In this document: one piece after another, positions 23,549 to 35,345 of the stretch | Position numbering within the stretch: the first letter of the stretch is position 1 | Layout of the letters: every line of letters begins with the position of its first letter | From: Artemia franciscana | Taxonomy: Eukaryota > Arthropoda > Branchiopoda > Anostraca > Artemiidae | Length of the DNA stretch: 64,000 nucleotides | Assembly: GCF_032884065.1 (NCBI RefSeq) | Contig: NC_088865.1 | Span: forward strand, 44,649,152-44,713,151 | Reading direction: 5' to 3' | Made by a program: the position numbers and the translations under genes | The notes under the pieces: model-generated | What the model was told of the DNA's origin: nothing | The model's input: only the letters and a program-made list of their open reading frames with translations | Database searches by the model: none

Positions 23549-24669
23549 CTAAAAATAATAATTTCACTGAAACAGGATCTTGTTTCAAGACGTCTTATCT
23601 TTTATAAAAACAACCAAGAAAAAACTGGAAAAAACAAAAGACTGAAGTATGTGAACGCAGTTACATAGAAAGGAGATTCAGGTTTCTTCTCCCCTCCCCC
23701 AAAAAATAATTTAATGTCTTCGATGTTTTCTTCGTAAGTTTCTTTATATTTTTTTTTTTAATCGCCGTTTTCCCAACTAATGTTACGAGCAGAAATTTCT
23801 AAGAAACAACTTTACTGACTGAAAAAATCGTGTTTTAAAAGGTTTTATCTATTTCGAGAACATTAACAAAAACGAGTTTACTTCTACATATGTACTTGTG
23901 CAGAAAGAGAACCCCTCAGCTGCGTTTTTCTTTTCCCCTCCAAAAAAATATTTTCTATAGTTCTATATTTTCACGTTTTTCCAATCAATGTTGTCTATAG
24001 AATCTCCTGAAAATAATTTCAATAAAGATCAAGTTTGCTTTTAATATTCTTTCTTTTATGACAATGCTAAAGAAAACTATGAGTTCACTTATGAATCCCC
24101 CCCCCCCAAAAAAAATAAAATACTCGGTAAATTATACAGTTTCCCATTAATAATTTGTATATTCTTAAAATTCACTTGTTTTCCTACTATTCCAATCGAT
24201 GTCATGAAGAGAGACACCTGAAAAAAATTAACCGAAACAAAATCTCGTTTTAGTATTGCAAAAATTTTGTTACCCATTTATGAACAATTAAAAAAAAAAT
24301 ATTACTTTACTTATTCGTATGCACTTACGTAGGAAGGGGTACTTTTCAGGTACATTCTACAACTTCCAGCCCCCTTTCCCTGGAAACACTGTATTTTCTC
24401 AATAAATGTTTTTTGCAAATTCATCAGTTCTGTCGTTTTTTTTTTTCTTTAATCGATTTGACGAACAGCAATTAGTGAAAAATAAGTTCAAAAAGAAAAT
24501 TTTCTTTCAATTATGAAAAAATTTCTTGTTTAATCGCGAAAAATGGACAGACTTCTATGGATTTATCCATTGCAATTGTTTTAAATAATTCATATTCAAA
24601 AATATTCCCACATGAAAAACAAGTGTTTCAAGTTTTTCCAATTGCTGTCACCGAAAGGTCTTCTTAAAA
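23549..24669 (-). repeat. Tandem array of decayed acceptor-side exon starts
   Basis: Five further units spaced about 200-260 bp repeat the junction upstream of the repeat-protein exon. On the minus strand they read: near 23800 TTTCTTAG then KFLLVTLVGK; near 24014 TTTTCAG then EIL, a stop, TTLIGK; near 24220 TTTTTTCAG then VSLFMTSIGIVGKQ; near 24475 and 24665 versions with damaged splice sites or frames. The real exon reads ELLFVVSIVASSQ at the same place. C-rich runs (near 23700, 23935, 24098) and A-rich tracts recur with the same period. These are probably tandem duplications carrying the 3' splice site and signal-peptide codons. Confidence 0.6.
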
Positions 24670-26750
24670 CATAATTAAATAAAAAAAAAAAAGTTTTTTT
24701 TTAACTGAAAATAAAGAATGACATTCAAATTTAAAAGGTACAGAAATTAAACCGTATACGAAGGGGACTGTCCCCTCCTCAAAACCTCGCTCTTTATGCT
24801 AAAGTTTGACTCTTTGTCACAGCTCTATCTTTAATTAAACCGTATATGTAAGGGGCTGTCCCCTCCTCAAAGCCTCGCTCTGTATGCTAAAGTTTCACTC
24901 TTTGTCAAAACTCTACCTTTTAAAGCGATAAAAACTTTAGCATAAAGAGTAAGAAGTTGAGGAGGGTACAGCCCCTTTCATATACAGAAAAATTTCTGTT
25001 TGTTTTAATTTTTAACGTCACTGCTTACTTTCAGTTAAAAAAACTGTTTTTTTTTTTTTTATTTCCGAACGTTTTTCAACTAATAGAGGTTCGAGTTTAG
25101 CTCACCGTACATGAAAAATTAAAACAAAATTTTTGCATTAGTTTTAGCAGATTTATTCTGTGTTATGGGTTAATCTTTCCTTAATACATTGCTCTTTACG
25201 CTAAATTGTTAGCACTTTTAATAAATCTTCGTATTCTAATTGAACGGCCCCCCGCGTTTCAGTAGACATTCTTAAAAAATTGGGACAAACAGTCAAACTT
25301 AGCGTGAAGAGCAAGGTATTAAAGAGGGGTACCCTTCAAATATGGAATAATTCCTTTTCGTTTTTCAAATAATGCAGGTAGATCTGGCTCACCCTCCATG
25401 AAATATACCCCTCCCCTTCACGGAAAGCTCCTCCCTGGAAATTTCATCCAACTTAGTGTGCAACCTCCTCCCCACTGCGTGTAATTCTATGAAACAGTCC
25501 ATCCTCGCTAAGAATCCCCCTCCCTGTAAAATTGCTTGTGGACGATTCAGCCTGAAACATTCTCCTTTGCATTCTTCCATTTAACAAAGAATTAATCTCT
25601 AATCGGTTTCTCGATCACTCAAGAAATGCCCCCTTCCATGGAAATTATTTCCGGAAATCAAAACACGCGGAAAAAGCCCCTGGATATCCCCCGGGACATC
25701 TCCATATGAGAAATTTTGTAAACAGAGTGTAAGACAATTAAAAAGAATTTCGTATAGTAATTCTGTCAAACATCCCCAGTGTAACATTATCTCGGGAATA
25801 CTCATCCCCCCCGAGAAATTTCCTTTCTTAAGAAAGATTCTCCCTATAGAAATCTACCCCAAACGCACCCTCCCCCCCCCAGAAGAGATCTATATATGCT
25901 TCCCGATAACAAATTGTAAATTTTATACGTAAGCAATCGACGAATTTCAAAACTTACAATCCTATTCATTTCCTACCTTAATCGCAGATGTGTTGTTCTC
26001 GTACATAGCACTAATCACTTTAATGTATTTGTCTGGTATTCCATACAAGGATAAGACCTTTGCTAAAGCTCTTCTATTAACAGAGTCAAACGTTTGCTCA
26101 TAATCTATAAGACTACAGTCTCCCCATGGACTGTGGAAGCCATTTTACACCTAAGGACATAATTATTTCATCTTTCAACCATACTGAACAAAATGGCTTT
26201 CTCAAAATTTTGACCAGACAATTTTGGGGGAAAAATGGTTGTGGGAGCGGCCCAGTTGCCCATCAATCTTTTTGGTCACTCAAAAAGGACAATATAACTT
26301 CAAAATTATATTCAAATTAACTCTCTCCCTATCTTTTAGGACCATTATTTCGATATAATCACCCCTGGAAAAAAAAACAACAACAAACAAATAAACACGC
26401 ATCTGTGATCAGTTTTCTGGCAAAAATAGCAAAATTCCACATTTTTGTTAATAGGAGCTTGAAACTTCTCTGGCACACTGAATCTGATGGTGTGATTTTC
26501 ATTAAGGTCCCTTTAATTTTAGGGGGCATTTGTGCCCTATTTCAAAAACCTGGCAAATTTTCTCATGCTTGTAACTTTTGATGGGTAACACTAAACTTTG
26601 TGAGTCATATATGTATTTGGAATCAGCATGATAAGCTGATTCTTTTGATGTGTCTTTTGATATTAAAAATCCGTTTTTTAGAGTTTAGGTTACTTTTGAG
26701 CTGAATCGCTCCTTACTTACAGTTCGTTAACACGAACTGTTTGATTCCAT
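24670..26750 (-). mobile_element. Foldback-family element, copy F5
   Basis: Minus orientation. A short-loop hairpin is at about 24680-25060; its left arm is partly duplicated in tandem (CTGTCCCCTCCTCAAA at 24769 and 24857). A spacer follows, then a second, long-loop hairpin at about 25170-25380. The reversed body follows: C-rich 25385-25900, TTTCAACCATACTGAACAAAATGG near 26176, CACCCCTGG near 26361, the line TCTGATGGTGTGATTTTCAT near 26482, and the end palindrome GTTCGTTAACACGAACTGTTTG at about 26727. A 150-bp LINE A fragment (25960-26112) interrupts the body. Confidence 0.8.
25960..26112 (-). pseudogene. LINE A reverse transcriptase fragment inside F5
   Basis: On the minus strand this reads IDYEQTFDSVNRRALAKVLS, then YGIPDKYIKVISAMYENNTS and AIKVGNE, an almost clean reading frame. 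It is reverse transcriptase motif A (the D of YEQTFD is the first catalytic aspartate in the family) through the following helix region of an RTE-like LINE. It is truncated on both sides. The foldback body continues on either side at the expected position, so the piece sits inside that element. The same region of LINE A appears, more damaged, at 31480-31770. Confidence 0.85.
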
Positions 26751-27499
26751 TGTAGCAAAATCAATCTTCAAGAGCCTTATCAATCTTCAAGAATCTTAAT
26801 CAACTTCAAGAATTCTTATTCTATTATGAAAAAACTCAAGAAAAAATTACCTATTAGGTCATGCGCAGGTTCTTATGAAGGAACGGGATCTATTGGGTGT
26901 TTTTTCTCCACCCAAACGTCTCCCCTCTCCCCCTCCCCAAAATAAAAAGAGGACAACTGCGGCAGGGCGTAAAATCCAGATATATGGACAATGGCCTCTT
27001 CAAAGGGCTGCCTCGACCCTTCCAGAGTATCTGCAAGACTGAGGACCTTGCAATCAACTCTACTCCCACTTGAGAGTGACGACAGTTGCGAAAATTATAG
27101 CCTAGTAAACAACACATCATTCGCACGGGCTTCTGATTAATGAATAATTATTATGGGCTTAATCTATTTTGACGGGTATTTTCAGGCTGAAATAGCATAA
27201 TATTTGCAGGCATGAATATATAATGAGTTGGAAATAATAGGCTTGGGACTGTCTGTGCAGGAATTCGACTCTTGTTGATAGAAGAGCATTGCTAAGTGCT
27301 GAAAACCATGTTGTGACCAAGATGGGCTTAGGATTGCGCAAAGCCTTCATCCAAATTAGATATCCCAGAGACTTCTTGCTGTCCGGTAGACTTAAGCGCT
27401 TCGGTGTAGACTTAAGAAGATATGTTGATCCCCGTCCTGCAGTGGTATCTGTGATCATTGCTTTTCTTGAGGCAAAAATAATTTCAATGATGTGAAGAA
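26751..27499. other. Stretch without a clear gene, possibly LINE A 5' region
   Basis: Bases 27240-27495 lie directly upstream of the LINE A endonuclease and have an open frame (AENHVVTKMGLGLRKAFIQI), which may be 5' UTR or upstream coding sequence of that LINE. The rest has no recognisable content except three AATCTTCAAGA-like words near 26763-26812. Confidence 0.35.
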
Positions 27500-29075
27500 C
27501 ATGAAAATTGGAACAAGGAATGTCACGACGCTAAAAAAAACTCTCGTATCGACATTTTGACTGACAAATTCAGACAATCTGAACTGGACCTATTAGGAGT
27601 TTCAGAAACTTATATCCCAGGGGTAGGAAGCATGAAATTAGGTGATATAGATTTTTTTACTTAGGCAGGAAGAATGGGGTACATAGACAGGGAGTAGGGC
27701 TCATGATGAATAAGGAAGCTGCTAAGTACTGTTTAGGCTGGGAAGGTATTAATAATAGAATATAAACTGATCATTTTATGACTAAAAAGATCAGGGTATA
27801 AGTTATAGTAGTATTTGCCCCTGTTGAATCGACTGACGGAGATACTAGTGACTCAGATGAATTTTACTTACAGTTACAGGAGCAAATAAACAGGGTCCCA
27901 GGTAGAAATATGGTGTTTTTACTAGGATATTTTAACGCCCAGGTCAGTAGAAATAGGGATAGATGGTATTCTAGCCTAGGTAAATTTGATGTAGGAAAAC
28001 AGTAATGACTACGGACTTTTGTAATTTTATACATATAACAATCTAGTTATAACCAATACGGTGTTTGGTCATAAAATGGCCCATAAGTTGACATGGTATT
28101 CACGTGATGGTAATACAGCAAACCTCATTGATTATGCTATGGTAAACAGAAGACTGGCAGGATCAATACAAATACTAGGGAATATAGCAATGCTGTTACT
28201 GATGTTAAAAGTAAAGATCACCATCTAATTGTGTCTAGGACTAATTTAAAGCTGAAATTTCGAAAGGGTAACTACCTCCTGGGAAGTTATGATGTTAATA
28301 GACTCCATGATGAGAATTTGAGAGAAACTTCTTAGGAACAGTTGATTAAACTCGAGAGTTTAAAATTTGACAATGTGGAAGATGGTTGGAATAATTTTTG
28401 AAAAACAATTTGTGAAGTTGCTGACGGTGTCTTAGGGAAGAAAGTTAAGACTGCTACTAGGAATACGAGTGAAAAAGCTTTATGTTTAGTAGAGAGGAGA
28501 AGGGGTTTGTATAAGAATTGTCTGAGTGATAGATCATATGAAAACAAAAGGAATGTAAAGAAAGTGGAGAAAGCATTAAAATGTGAACTAAGGAGGTGTG
28601 AAATGGAGACCATGGATAAAATTGCCGAGGATCTAGAAGATACAGCTAGACGGTATAATAGTAAAATATGTACTGGCATTAATAAATTGAGAGGGAGTGA
28701 TCAATCCGGACTTGTCCCATTAAAGATAGGAACGGGGCCACAATTAGTAATAAGGAAAGAGTTAAAGACAGATTGGCAGAACATCATGAGAATGTGCTAA
28801 ACTAAGATACAGTTTCAAGAAAAGATATAGAGGAAAATGAAAAAGTTTGTGATACCTTGGATGTCAAGGAAGACTTATTTTTCAAGGAAGAATTATCGAC
28901 AGTAATAAAAGGATTAAAAAATAATAAGGCTTCAGATAATGATAGTGTGGTAAATGAGCTTCTTAAATATGGTGGCTGTGAGGTTAGACATAATTCCTAG
29001 AGATTGTGAATATGATTTTTGGAAAAGGGGAAGTACCTAACGATTTTAAGAAAACCTTAAACAGTTTGATTATCA
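27500..29075 (+). pseudogene. LINE A (RTE-like), endonuclease to start of RT
   Basis: Fragments in all three frames follow the order of an RTE-type non-LTR polyprotein. Endonuclease: IGTRNVTTLKK (27509), DLLGVSETYIPGVGSMKL (catalytic E of the SET block), YFNAQVSRNRDRW (normally GDFN; here the D is Y) near 27930, YNNLVITNTVFGHKMAHKL-like text near 28040, and KSKDHHLIVSRT (the S/K-D-H-H block) near 28215. The linker follows: VEDGWNNF, KKVKTATRNTSEKALCL, and an intact stretch at 28507-28800 with ENKRNVKKVEKALKCELRRC. The start of the RT is KGLKNNKASDNDSVVNELLK near 28910. It ends at DFKKTLNS near 29060. Stops and frameshifts show it is dead. The 5' limit is approximate. Confidence 0.9.
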
Positions 29076-30599
29076 GATAGAATGGTCTCACGGTCTTTAA
29101 GACAATAAATTAATAATGTGAAATTTCAAATTATTATTAATTCTTTTTCTTGATTCAGGGCAACAGAAAAATTTAATTTTTAACTGCTCAATCTGTTTTG
29201 CGTCCTTGTTTCTAAATATATTCATAGATCCTCGAGAAAAAAAAAATTATTTTTTACTATCTAGTCAATTTTGAAATAGACTAAAAGTATCTATTAATAC
29301 CGGAGAGTTAATATCTAACCTTTATATACGCTACATTACAAAAAAAAAACTTTGCATAATATTAAGACTTTCTAATATTAAATTCTAATAAAGAGACTTT
29401 CTAATAAAGTCTAATAATTAGACTTTCTAATATTAAACTTAAGACTTTTATTATTAAAAACTGCTAAACATGCTAGCATCTTGTCCAAATACCACGTCCC
29501 CTAATAATCCCCTAAATGTGTCACGTATATAAAAAATGTATTAAAGATTGGAGGGTAAGGGGGAGTCTTTGTCCCACGTCCCCTTGAAAGGTCAATACTT
29601 TTTTATTTCCCCAATAATTTCCTATATTATTATGTTATCAGTATTTGTCATATCAGTAATATCAGTGCTACTATAGCAGTATTTGGGTTTTTCTTTTATT
29701 TACCCCTTGGTAGATTAAGATTAGATTTTCCCCTAGTAAATATCACCCCTAAAATATTTCCTCCTGGTAAATAAATATATTTTGAACACTTACGGACAAT
29801 ATCAAGACTTTTCTGATGCTAAACATACTAGAACATGGTCCAAACGTATCTTATTATAGACACGCTGCCAAAGGACCAGTGCTAAAACAACACCTTGCAA
29901 AGCCATAAAGTCTTTATTACTTTAGAACTGTCTTCTCGTCGAAACTTAGTTTGAAATTTTGTCACTTATTCAAATATATTTTTGAGACAGCGTTTGTCAC
30001 TGCACACTATCAGTTTCTGGGGGGATGGGATTAATTTTTTTTTTTTGTGGGGGGGTCAGGACAAAAATCTTGAAGATAAATAGGAAAATCTTTCAAACCT
30101 ATCCTGTAACGAGTGTGTTTTTCAAATACAAAGTTCAGTAATTTTTAGCGTTACTGCGTATGCACTCTTGAATGTCCTTTGAAAAAGGAAGATAATGGTT
30201 TTAGTTTATGAAGCACTTTTAGGGCTTGCCATGATTTTTGTTAAATTCTGACTATACCACTTTATACGTTAAATAATTCGTCATTGTGGTAACCCTCAGC
30301 CGATTACTATTCCTAAAAACAGTTACGTGGTGTTACACAAGTGAATAAAGTTATTTCGGAGTGGCCTACTTTTACAAGCCGGTTAATTTTTGGATGCTGT
30401 TTCGGATATTCTTTATTCCAAGTCCTGTAGGCAATAGTGTAGATCATTATAGATTTCATTACTGTCGTCAGGTTGCACTAAAAGGTGGCGGCTTTTATAC
30501 ATAATTTGGTAAGTATATGCTGTCTTGCCTCGGCTGGGGTACCGAGTTGAAACTTTCAAGGGTTTATCTTTGGGGGTGAGGGTATTTGGAAAGGTGTGT
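29076..30599. other. Stretch without a gene between two LINE A pieces
   Basis: AT-rich. A local repeat of AGACTTTCTAATATTAAA-like words lies at 29363-29450. A poly(T)/poly(G) run is near 30031-30055. No ORF or other element recognised. Confidence 0.45.
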
Positions 30600-32050
30600 T
30601 TAGGGGGGATAATTTTACCTCCATCCTTTACTATTCAAAGCTTTCCTATTTAGACCCTCCCAGGAAGTTCTTTTTTCTCTTAAATCTTTTTTAAGGCATC
30701 CTGCCGACACAACCTTAAACGACCTCCTTTCTGTTTAGCCCTAGACGGTTGATAGAAAATGACAATTTTTGGCAATCTGTTATCCTTCATTCGCAGAACA
30801 TGCCTTAGCCATCTCAACCTTTCTCTCATTACAGCCTCAGAAATTTCGATTGAGCCACACTTTTCATACTACCTACTGTTTGAAATGCGGTCAGTCAGTC
30901 CAGTACCCAAACAATCCATAGGCATTTTTTTTTTTAGAAAATATCGAGCAAATCTTCCTCTGTTTTCCAGAACGTCCATGCTTCAGGGCCATATTTGGCC
31001 ACTGTTATCACTGTAACTTCTAATATTTTAATTTTGGTTTGCAGATTTGTCTTCCTATTGTTCTGAACGCTTTTCAGCTGTGAAAAAGCACCCCGAACTT
31101 TGGCTATTCAACTTTTATCATCTTCACGACACCTACAGTCTTTACTAATGTTACTACCAAGGTTACTGAAGCTGTCCACTTGATCGATCTTTTCAGTTAA
31201 CGTCACCATAACATTAATTCTCAAACCAATTCTAGTACCCTGAACTCACAAAACTAAAAATTCATTCATTTTGCTCACACTTTCAGCTGGGGTGCTTACA
31301 TCATCCGCATAATCTAATTCCAGTAGAGTTTCCCCCCCCAACGGATTCCATGGTCTCCCATAACCTTTCCTGTGCTCCTTAGACAAAATGCATCAAATTG
31401 ATCCATATAATGGGGACAGAACATAACCCTGCTTAACTCTTGATTTGATTTAAAACCAGCTACTAACTCATTTCCTACCTTAATCCCAGCAGTGCTATTC
31501 TCGCCCATGCCACTAATCACTTGAAATTAAAATCAAGCTGTCGTCAAGCCATGGCTAATTGGAGGAAAAGGCCAAGACAGATAATCTGAGTGAGAGGTCA
31601 AGCTGGTATGAGCCTTGTTCAGAACTGTATAAAAACGATGTCATTTTCACTTGTTGATAGATACTCAGCTGTCCATCCATCCATCTTCTTATATACCTTA
31701 TAAGGATAAGCCCTTCGCTAAAGCTCTTCCATTAGCTGAATTGAACGCTCGCTCATAATCTATAAAACTGAGAATTAAAAGTGTTTGATTACTTGGGTCC
31801 TTCTCAATTATTGACGTAACAGTGAAATTTTGGTCGACACATCTCCTACCCTTCTTAAAACCATACTGTTATTTTGTTAAAGCTCTGTCTACAGGATCTC
31901 TAAGTCTAAAAAGTGTCATCGTCATACAAAGCAATTTGGAACCTACAGAAATCAGGCTAATGCCTGTGTAATTACCACACCCACTTTTATCACCTTTCCT
32001 ATATAGGGGTTTAATTAGAGTTTTTCCAAAATCGCTAGACACTTCCCCTT
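30600..32050 (-). pseudogene. LINE A (RTE-like), RT and C-terminus
   Basis: On the minus strand, from 32050 down: GEVSSDFGKTLIKPLYRKGD, CGNYTGISLISVGSKLL, QYGFKKGRRCVDQNF (normally QCGFRKGRG), SFIDYERAFNSANGRALAKG (motif A), STAGIKVGNELVAGFKSNQ (31440-31500), FCLRSTGKVMGDHGIRWGG (31340-31400), YADD in the catalytic box near 31300, and the C-terminal RLRWLRHVL and PSRA blocks near 30720-30860. About 165 bp of unrelated sequence is inserted at 31523-31690 after the GI(PDK) block. Part of the thumb region near 30930-31130 is scrambled. Stops and frameshifts mark it as a pseudogene. Confidence 0.88.
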
Positions 32051-32109
32051 TTACGTGTTTTTTTTTTTCAAAAAATTATCGGCTTTTGCTGTTTTGACGA
32101 ACTTCCTGT

Positions 32110-32705
32110 GACCAAGCAGTTCGTGGTAAGGAACTGTAGTAAGGAGCGACCCGACTCAATAGTAAACGAAACACTAAAATACGGAATTTTGATACTAATA
32201 GATCCATCAAAAGGATCTGATTTTCATGCTGATCTCATCAAATTTAGTGTTGCTCATCAAAAGTTACGAGTCTGAGAAAATTTGCCTTGTTTTGGAAAAC
32301 AGGAGGAAACACCCCCTAAAAATCACACAATCTTAACGAAAATCACACCATCGCATTCAGCATTTCAGAGAATCCTACTGTAGAAGTTTCAAGCTCCTAT
32401 CTACAAAAATGTGAAACTTCGTATTTTTTGCCAGAAGACCGATCACGGGCGCGTGTTTATTTGTTTGTTTGTTGTTGTTTTTTTCCCAGGGGTGACCGTA
32501 TCGACCAAGTGGTCCTGGAATGTCGCAAGAGGGCTAAAGTTTAACTCTTTCTCTTAATTCTACTTTATAAAAAACGGGAAACAACTTTAGCGCAAAGAGA
32601 GGGGCGTTGAGGAGGAAACAACCCCTTTCTTATACGGAGTATTTTAAGTTTTAATGTCGCTCCTTACTTTCAGTTAAAAAAAAAAACTTGTTTTTTTATT
32701 TAATT
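32110..32705 (+). mobile_element. Foldback-family element, copy F6 (internal deletion)
   Basis: It starts with CAGTTCGTGGTAAGGAACTG (32121-32140) then TAGTAAGGAGCGACCCG. The 5' body continues to TGGTCCTGGAATGTCGCAAG near 32510. It then jumps directly to CTAAAGTTTAACTCTTTCTC and the right half of the short-loop hairpin, ending at TCGCTCCTTACTTTCAG near 32654 and the AAACTTG block. About 1.1 kb of body and the left hairpin arm are missing relative to F12. Confidence 0.85.
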
Positions 32706-33999
32706 CATGTAAAGGCCGTAACACCCTATACTCCCACATTTGATTAATTTATCGGGCATGGTTACATGGGCAATAATTGAGCGGGCTAGGTTTTCAATAA
32801 TGTCTATCTTTGAGTTGTTGCTTTTTTTGAAACCATAAAAGAATTCCCCTCTTACAGTTCGAAACACCTATTTTTGTCTTTAATTAAAAAATAACAATAA
32901 AAATCATTGCCTGTTTACATTTTCAAAAACTTAACATTCATTGGATCAATCAGTACAAAAAATGCACTACACTTTTATAAACAGATCTTTTGTAGGACAG
33001 GCATGTTTTGGAGTGGCAAATTAAATCAATTTTTAGACATAATTTTTCCATATTTTCTTGAACGAAGTCCTTCTGCTCATTCATAGAGCAGAATTTCTCT
33101 CTGTGTGGGGGTACATTGATTGAAAAGTTATACTGATCATTATATATTGTCTTTGTTACATTGGCAATATGTTTGTGACTTTTTCATAAGGTTTTTGTCA
33201 TGCTAGCGTGGTATGATTAAGTAGTAGAAACATCAGACAAAAAAGGTATGACCAAGGGCACTATTTAACTATAATAGGGCAGGGTGGGGGATTAAGAAGC
33301 AAGATTTGGCCTTTATTACTACTCTACTTTATAATAGCAATTACTGTCAACATTATTTTCTCTCCTTTCTTGAGGGCTAGTGTTTCCCGTCATTTATACA
33401 ATCTCTCGCCAAACAATTCTGTACATCCACTTTTTGAGGCTTAATTTGACTAAAATTTTTTTTATAATTTTGACTAAGGCTTAATTTTGACTAAAATAAT
33501 TATCAGCTCTAATAAGGTTCTCTAGATATTCTCTAGAAATTATTCATGTTAAGAGTCCAAACGTTATTACTCTATTTTTTTTAAGGATAAGTGGTATCAG
33601 CACAACTTTGGGGATTTCTCTAGCATTGGCTATTGTTTTCACATTTATGCTGTTTTCATGGTTATACCATTTCTTGTAAATCTAATCCTGGTTACTGATA
33701 AGTCTTTAAGGAAAATTGATATCAGACTAATCTAACTTTTTAACCGAACCCTTAACCTGACCTGCTTTTTAAGCAGGTTTAAATCAATTCCGTGTAAGTT
33801 AGAGCGGTAGACTTTTCGCAAAATTACGTTTTTCATAGGGAAAATTAACGTTGATATACTAGAACTAATAGTATGAGGATGATTTTTAATTATTGAAAAT
33901 AGGGTAGTACAATCGACTTTAAGGACAATTTCGCATGAAATTTAAACTAAAAGTGCAAAATAATTTTTTTTTTTTTATATATATAAGAGAATGTATAAT
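32706..33999. other. AT-rich stretch without a gene
   Basis: No ORF, RNA or mobile element is recognised. A small direct repeat of GACTAAAAT/GACTAAGGCTTAATTTTGAC lies near 33450-33500. Confidence 0.45.
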
Positions 34000-34338
34000 C
34001 AAACAGTTCGTGGTAACGAACTGTAAGTTAAGGATTCACCCGGCTTAATTATAACCGAAACTCTAAAAAACGGAACTCTGATATCAATAAATATATCAAA
34101 AGGACCTAATTTTTATGTTGATTTCAAATACATACATATAGATTTCAAATACTTCCAATAAGTTTAGTCATACCAATTAAAGGTTACGAGCCTGAGAAAA
34201 TTTGCCTTATTTTCAAAAAAAGGGGAAACGCCCAGTAAAAGTCATAGAATCTTAATGAAAATCACATCATCAGGTTCAGTATATCAGAGAACTCTACTGA
34301 AGAGGTTTTAGATTCCTATCTGCAAAATGTGGGATTTG

Positions 34339-34372
<34 letters not shown>

Positions 34373-35345
34373 CAGAAAAAGATCAGAGATGCGTGTTTAT
34401 TTTTTTTCAGAAGCGATCATACCGACCCAGTGGTCCTAGAGTATCGGGATAGGGATCACTGGAACGAAAATTCGAAGTTTTAGTGCCCTTTTTAAGTGAT
34501 CGAAAAAAATTGGAGGGCAACTAGACCCCTCCCACTCCCCTTTTTTCTCAAAATCATCCTATTAAAATTTTTAGATAGCCTTTTTGTTCAGCGTAGTTGA
34601 AAGGCCAGATAACTATGCCTTTGGAGGTGCCATGACCCCCCACAACCCACGGGGACATGTCTTAAACTTTTAAATTTTTTCCGTTGTTTATGTGTGGTAT
34701 TTGTTATGGGAAAGTGCACATACATTTTTCGATGGGGGGGGGGCAATGAATTTTCTGCTGGTGGGATTCTCCACTGGTATAATTTTTCTTGGGGAGTGAA
34801 GTTTCCAGGGAGTGAATTTTTCAGGGAATTTGCCAGAATTCCCATGCGAAATTCGTCTTATGTCTGGCTTTCTCTTTGCTGACTCAATTTTACGCGTGGA
34901 GACGTTACGGGTTGTCCAGGGTAAAGTTTCACCAGGATTGAATTGTCTAGAGAATGAATCCATGGGTAGGAGAGATTTCTCCATGGAAGTATTGCCAAAT
35001 TTCCTGGCAATATTTAAAAAACGGTAAAAAAATTAAAAAAAAACAATTTTTTTCAGCTGAGAGTAAGGAGCGACATTAAAAGTTGAAACGAACAGAAATT
35101 ATTACGTATATGCGCAGGGTTGCTATTCCTCAACGCCTCACTTTTTGAGCTAAAGTTTGAATTCTGTCCCAATTCTTAAAGAAAGGCTCCTAAACTACTA
35201 AGCTCTTTTAATTAGAACAACAATAAATTTTTTAAAAGTACTAAAAAACTTTAGCGTAAAGAGCGAGGTGTTGAGGAAGAACCATCCCCTCAATCCCCTT
35301 TAATGTTGCTTCTTACTTTTAGTTGAAAAACTTTTTTTTATTGAA
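34000..35345 (+). mobile_element. Foldback-family element, copy F7
   Basis: Clear 5' palindrome CAGTTCGTGGTAACGAACTG (34004-34023). The body has GTTACGAGCCTGAGAAAATT (34184), a (T)30 run replacing the usual short T-run (34339-34370), GACCCAGTGGTCCTAGAGTA (34424) and the CTTTTTAAGTGATCG line. A G-rich section covers 34730-35000. It ends in a long-loop hairpin at 35040-35335 with arms containing GGAGCGACATTAAAAG and GTAAAGAGCGAGGTGTTGAG. It ends about 60 bp before the 3' end of a LINE A copy. No short-loop hairpin follows. Confidence 0.85.

Noticed and set aside
27500-32050. Twin-priming inversion of one LINE A insertion
   Set aside because: Twin priming places the inverted 5' part before the 3' part on the sense strand; here it lies beyond the 3' end, with 1.5 kb between.
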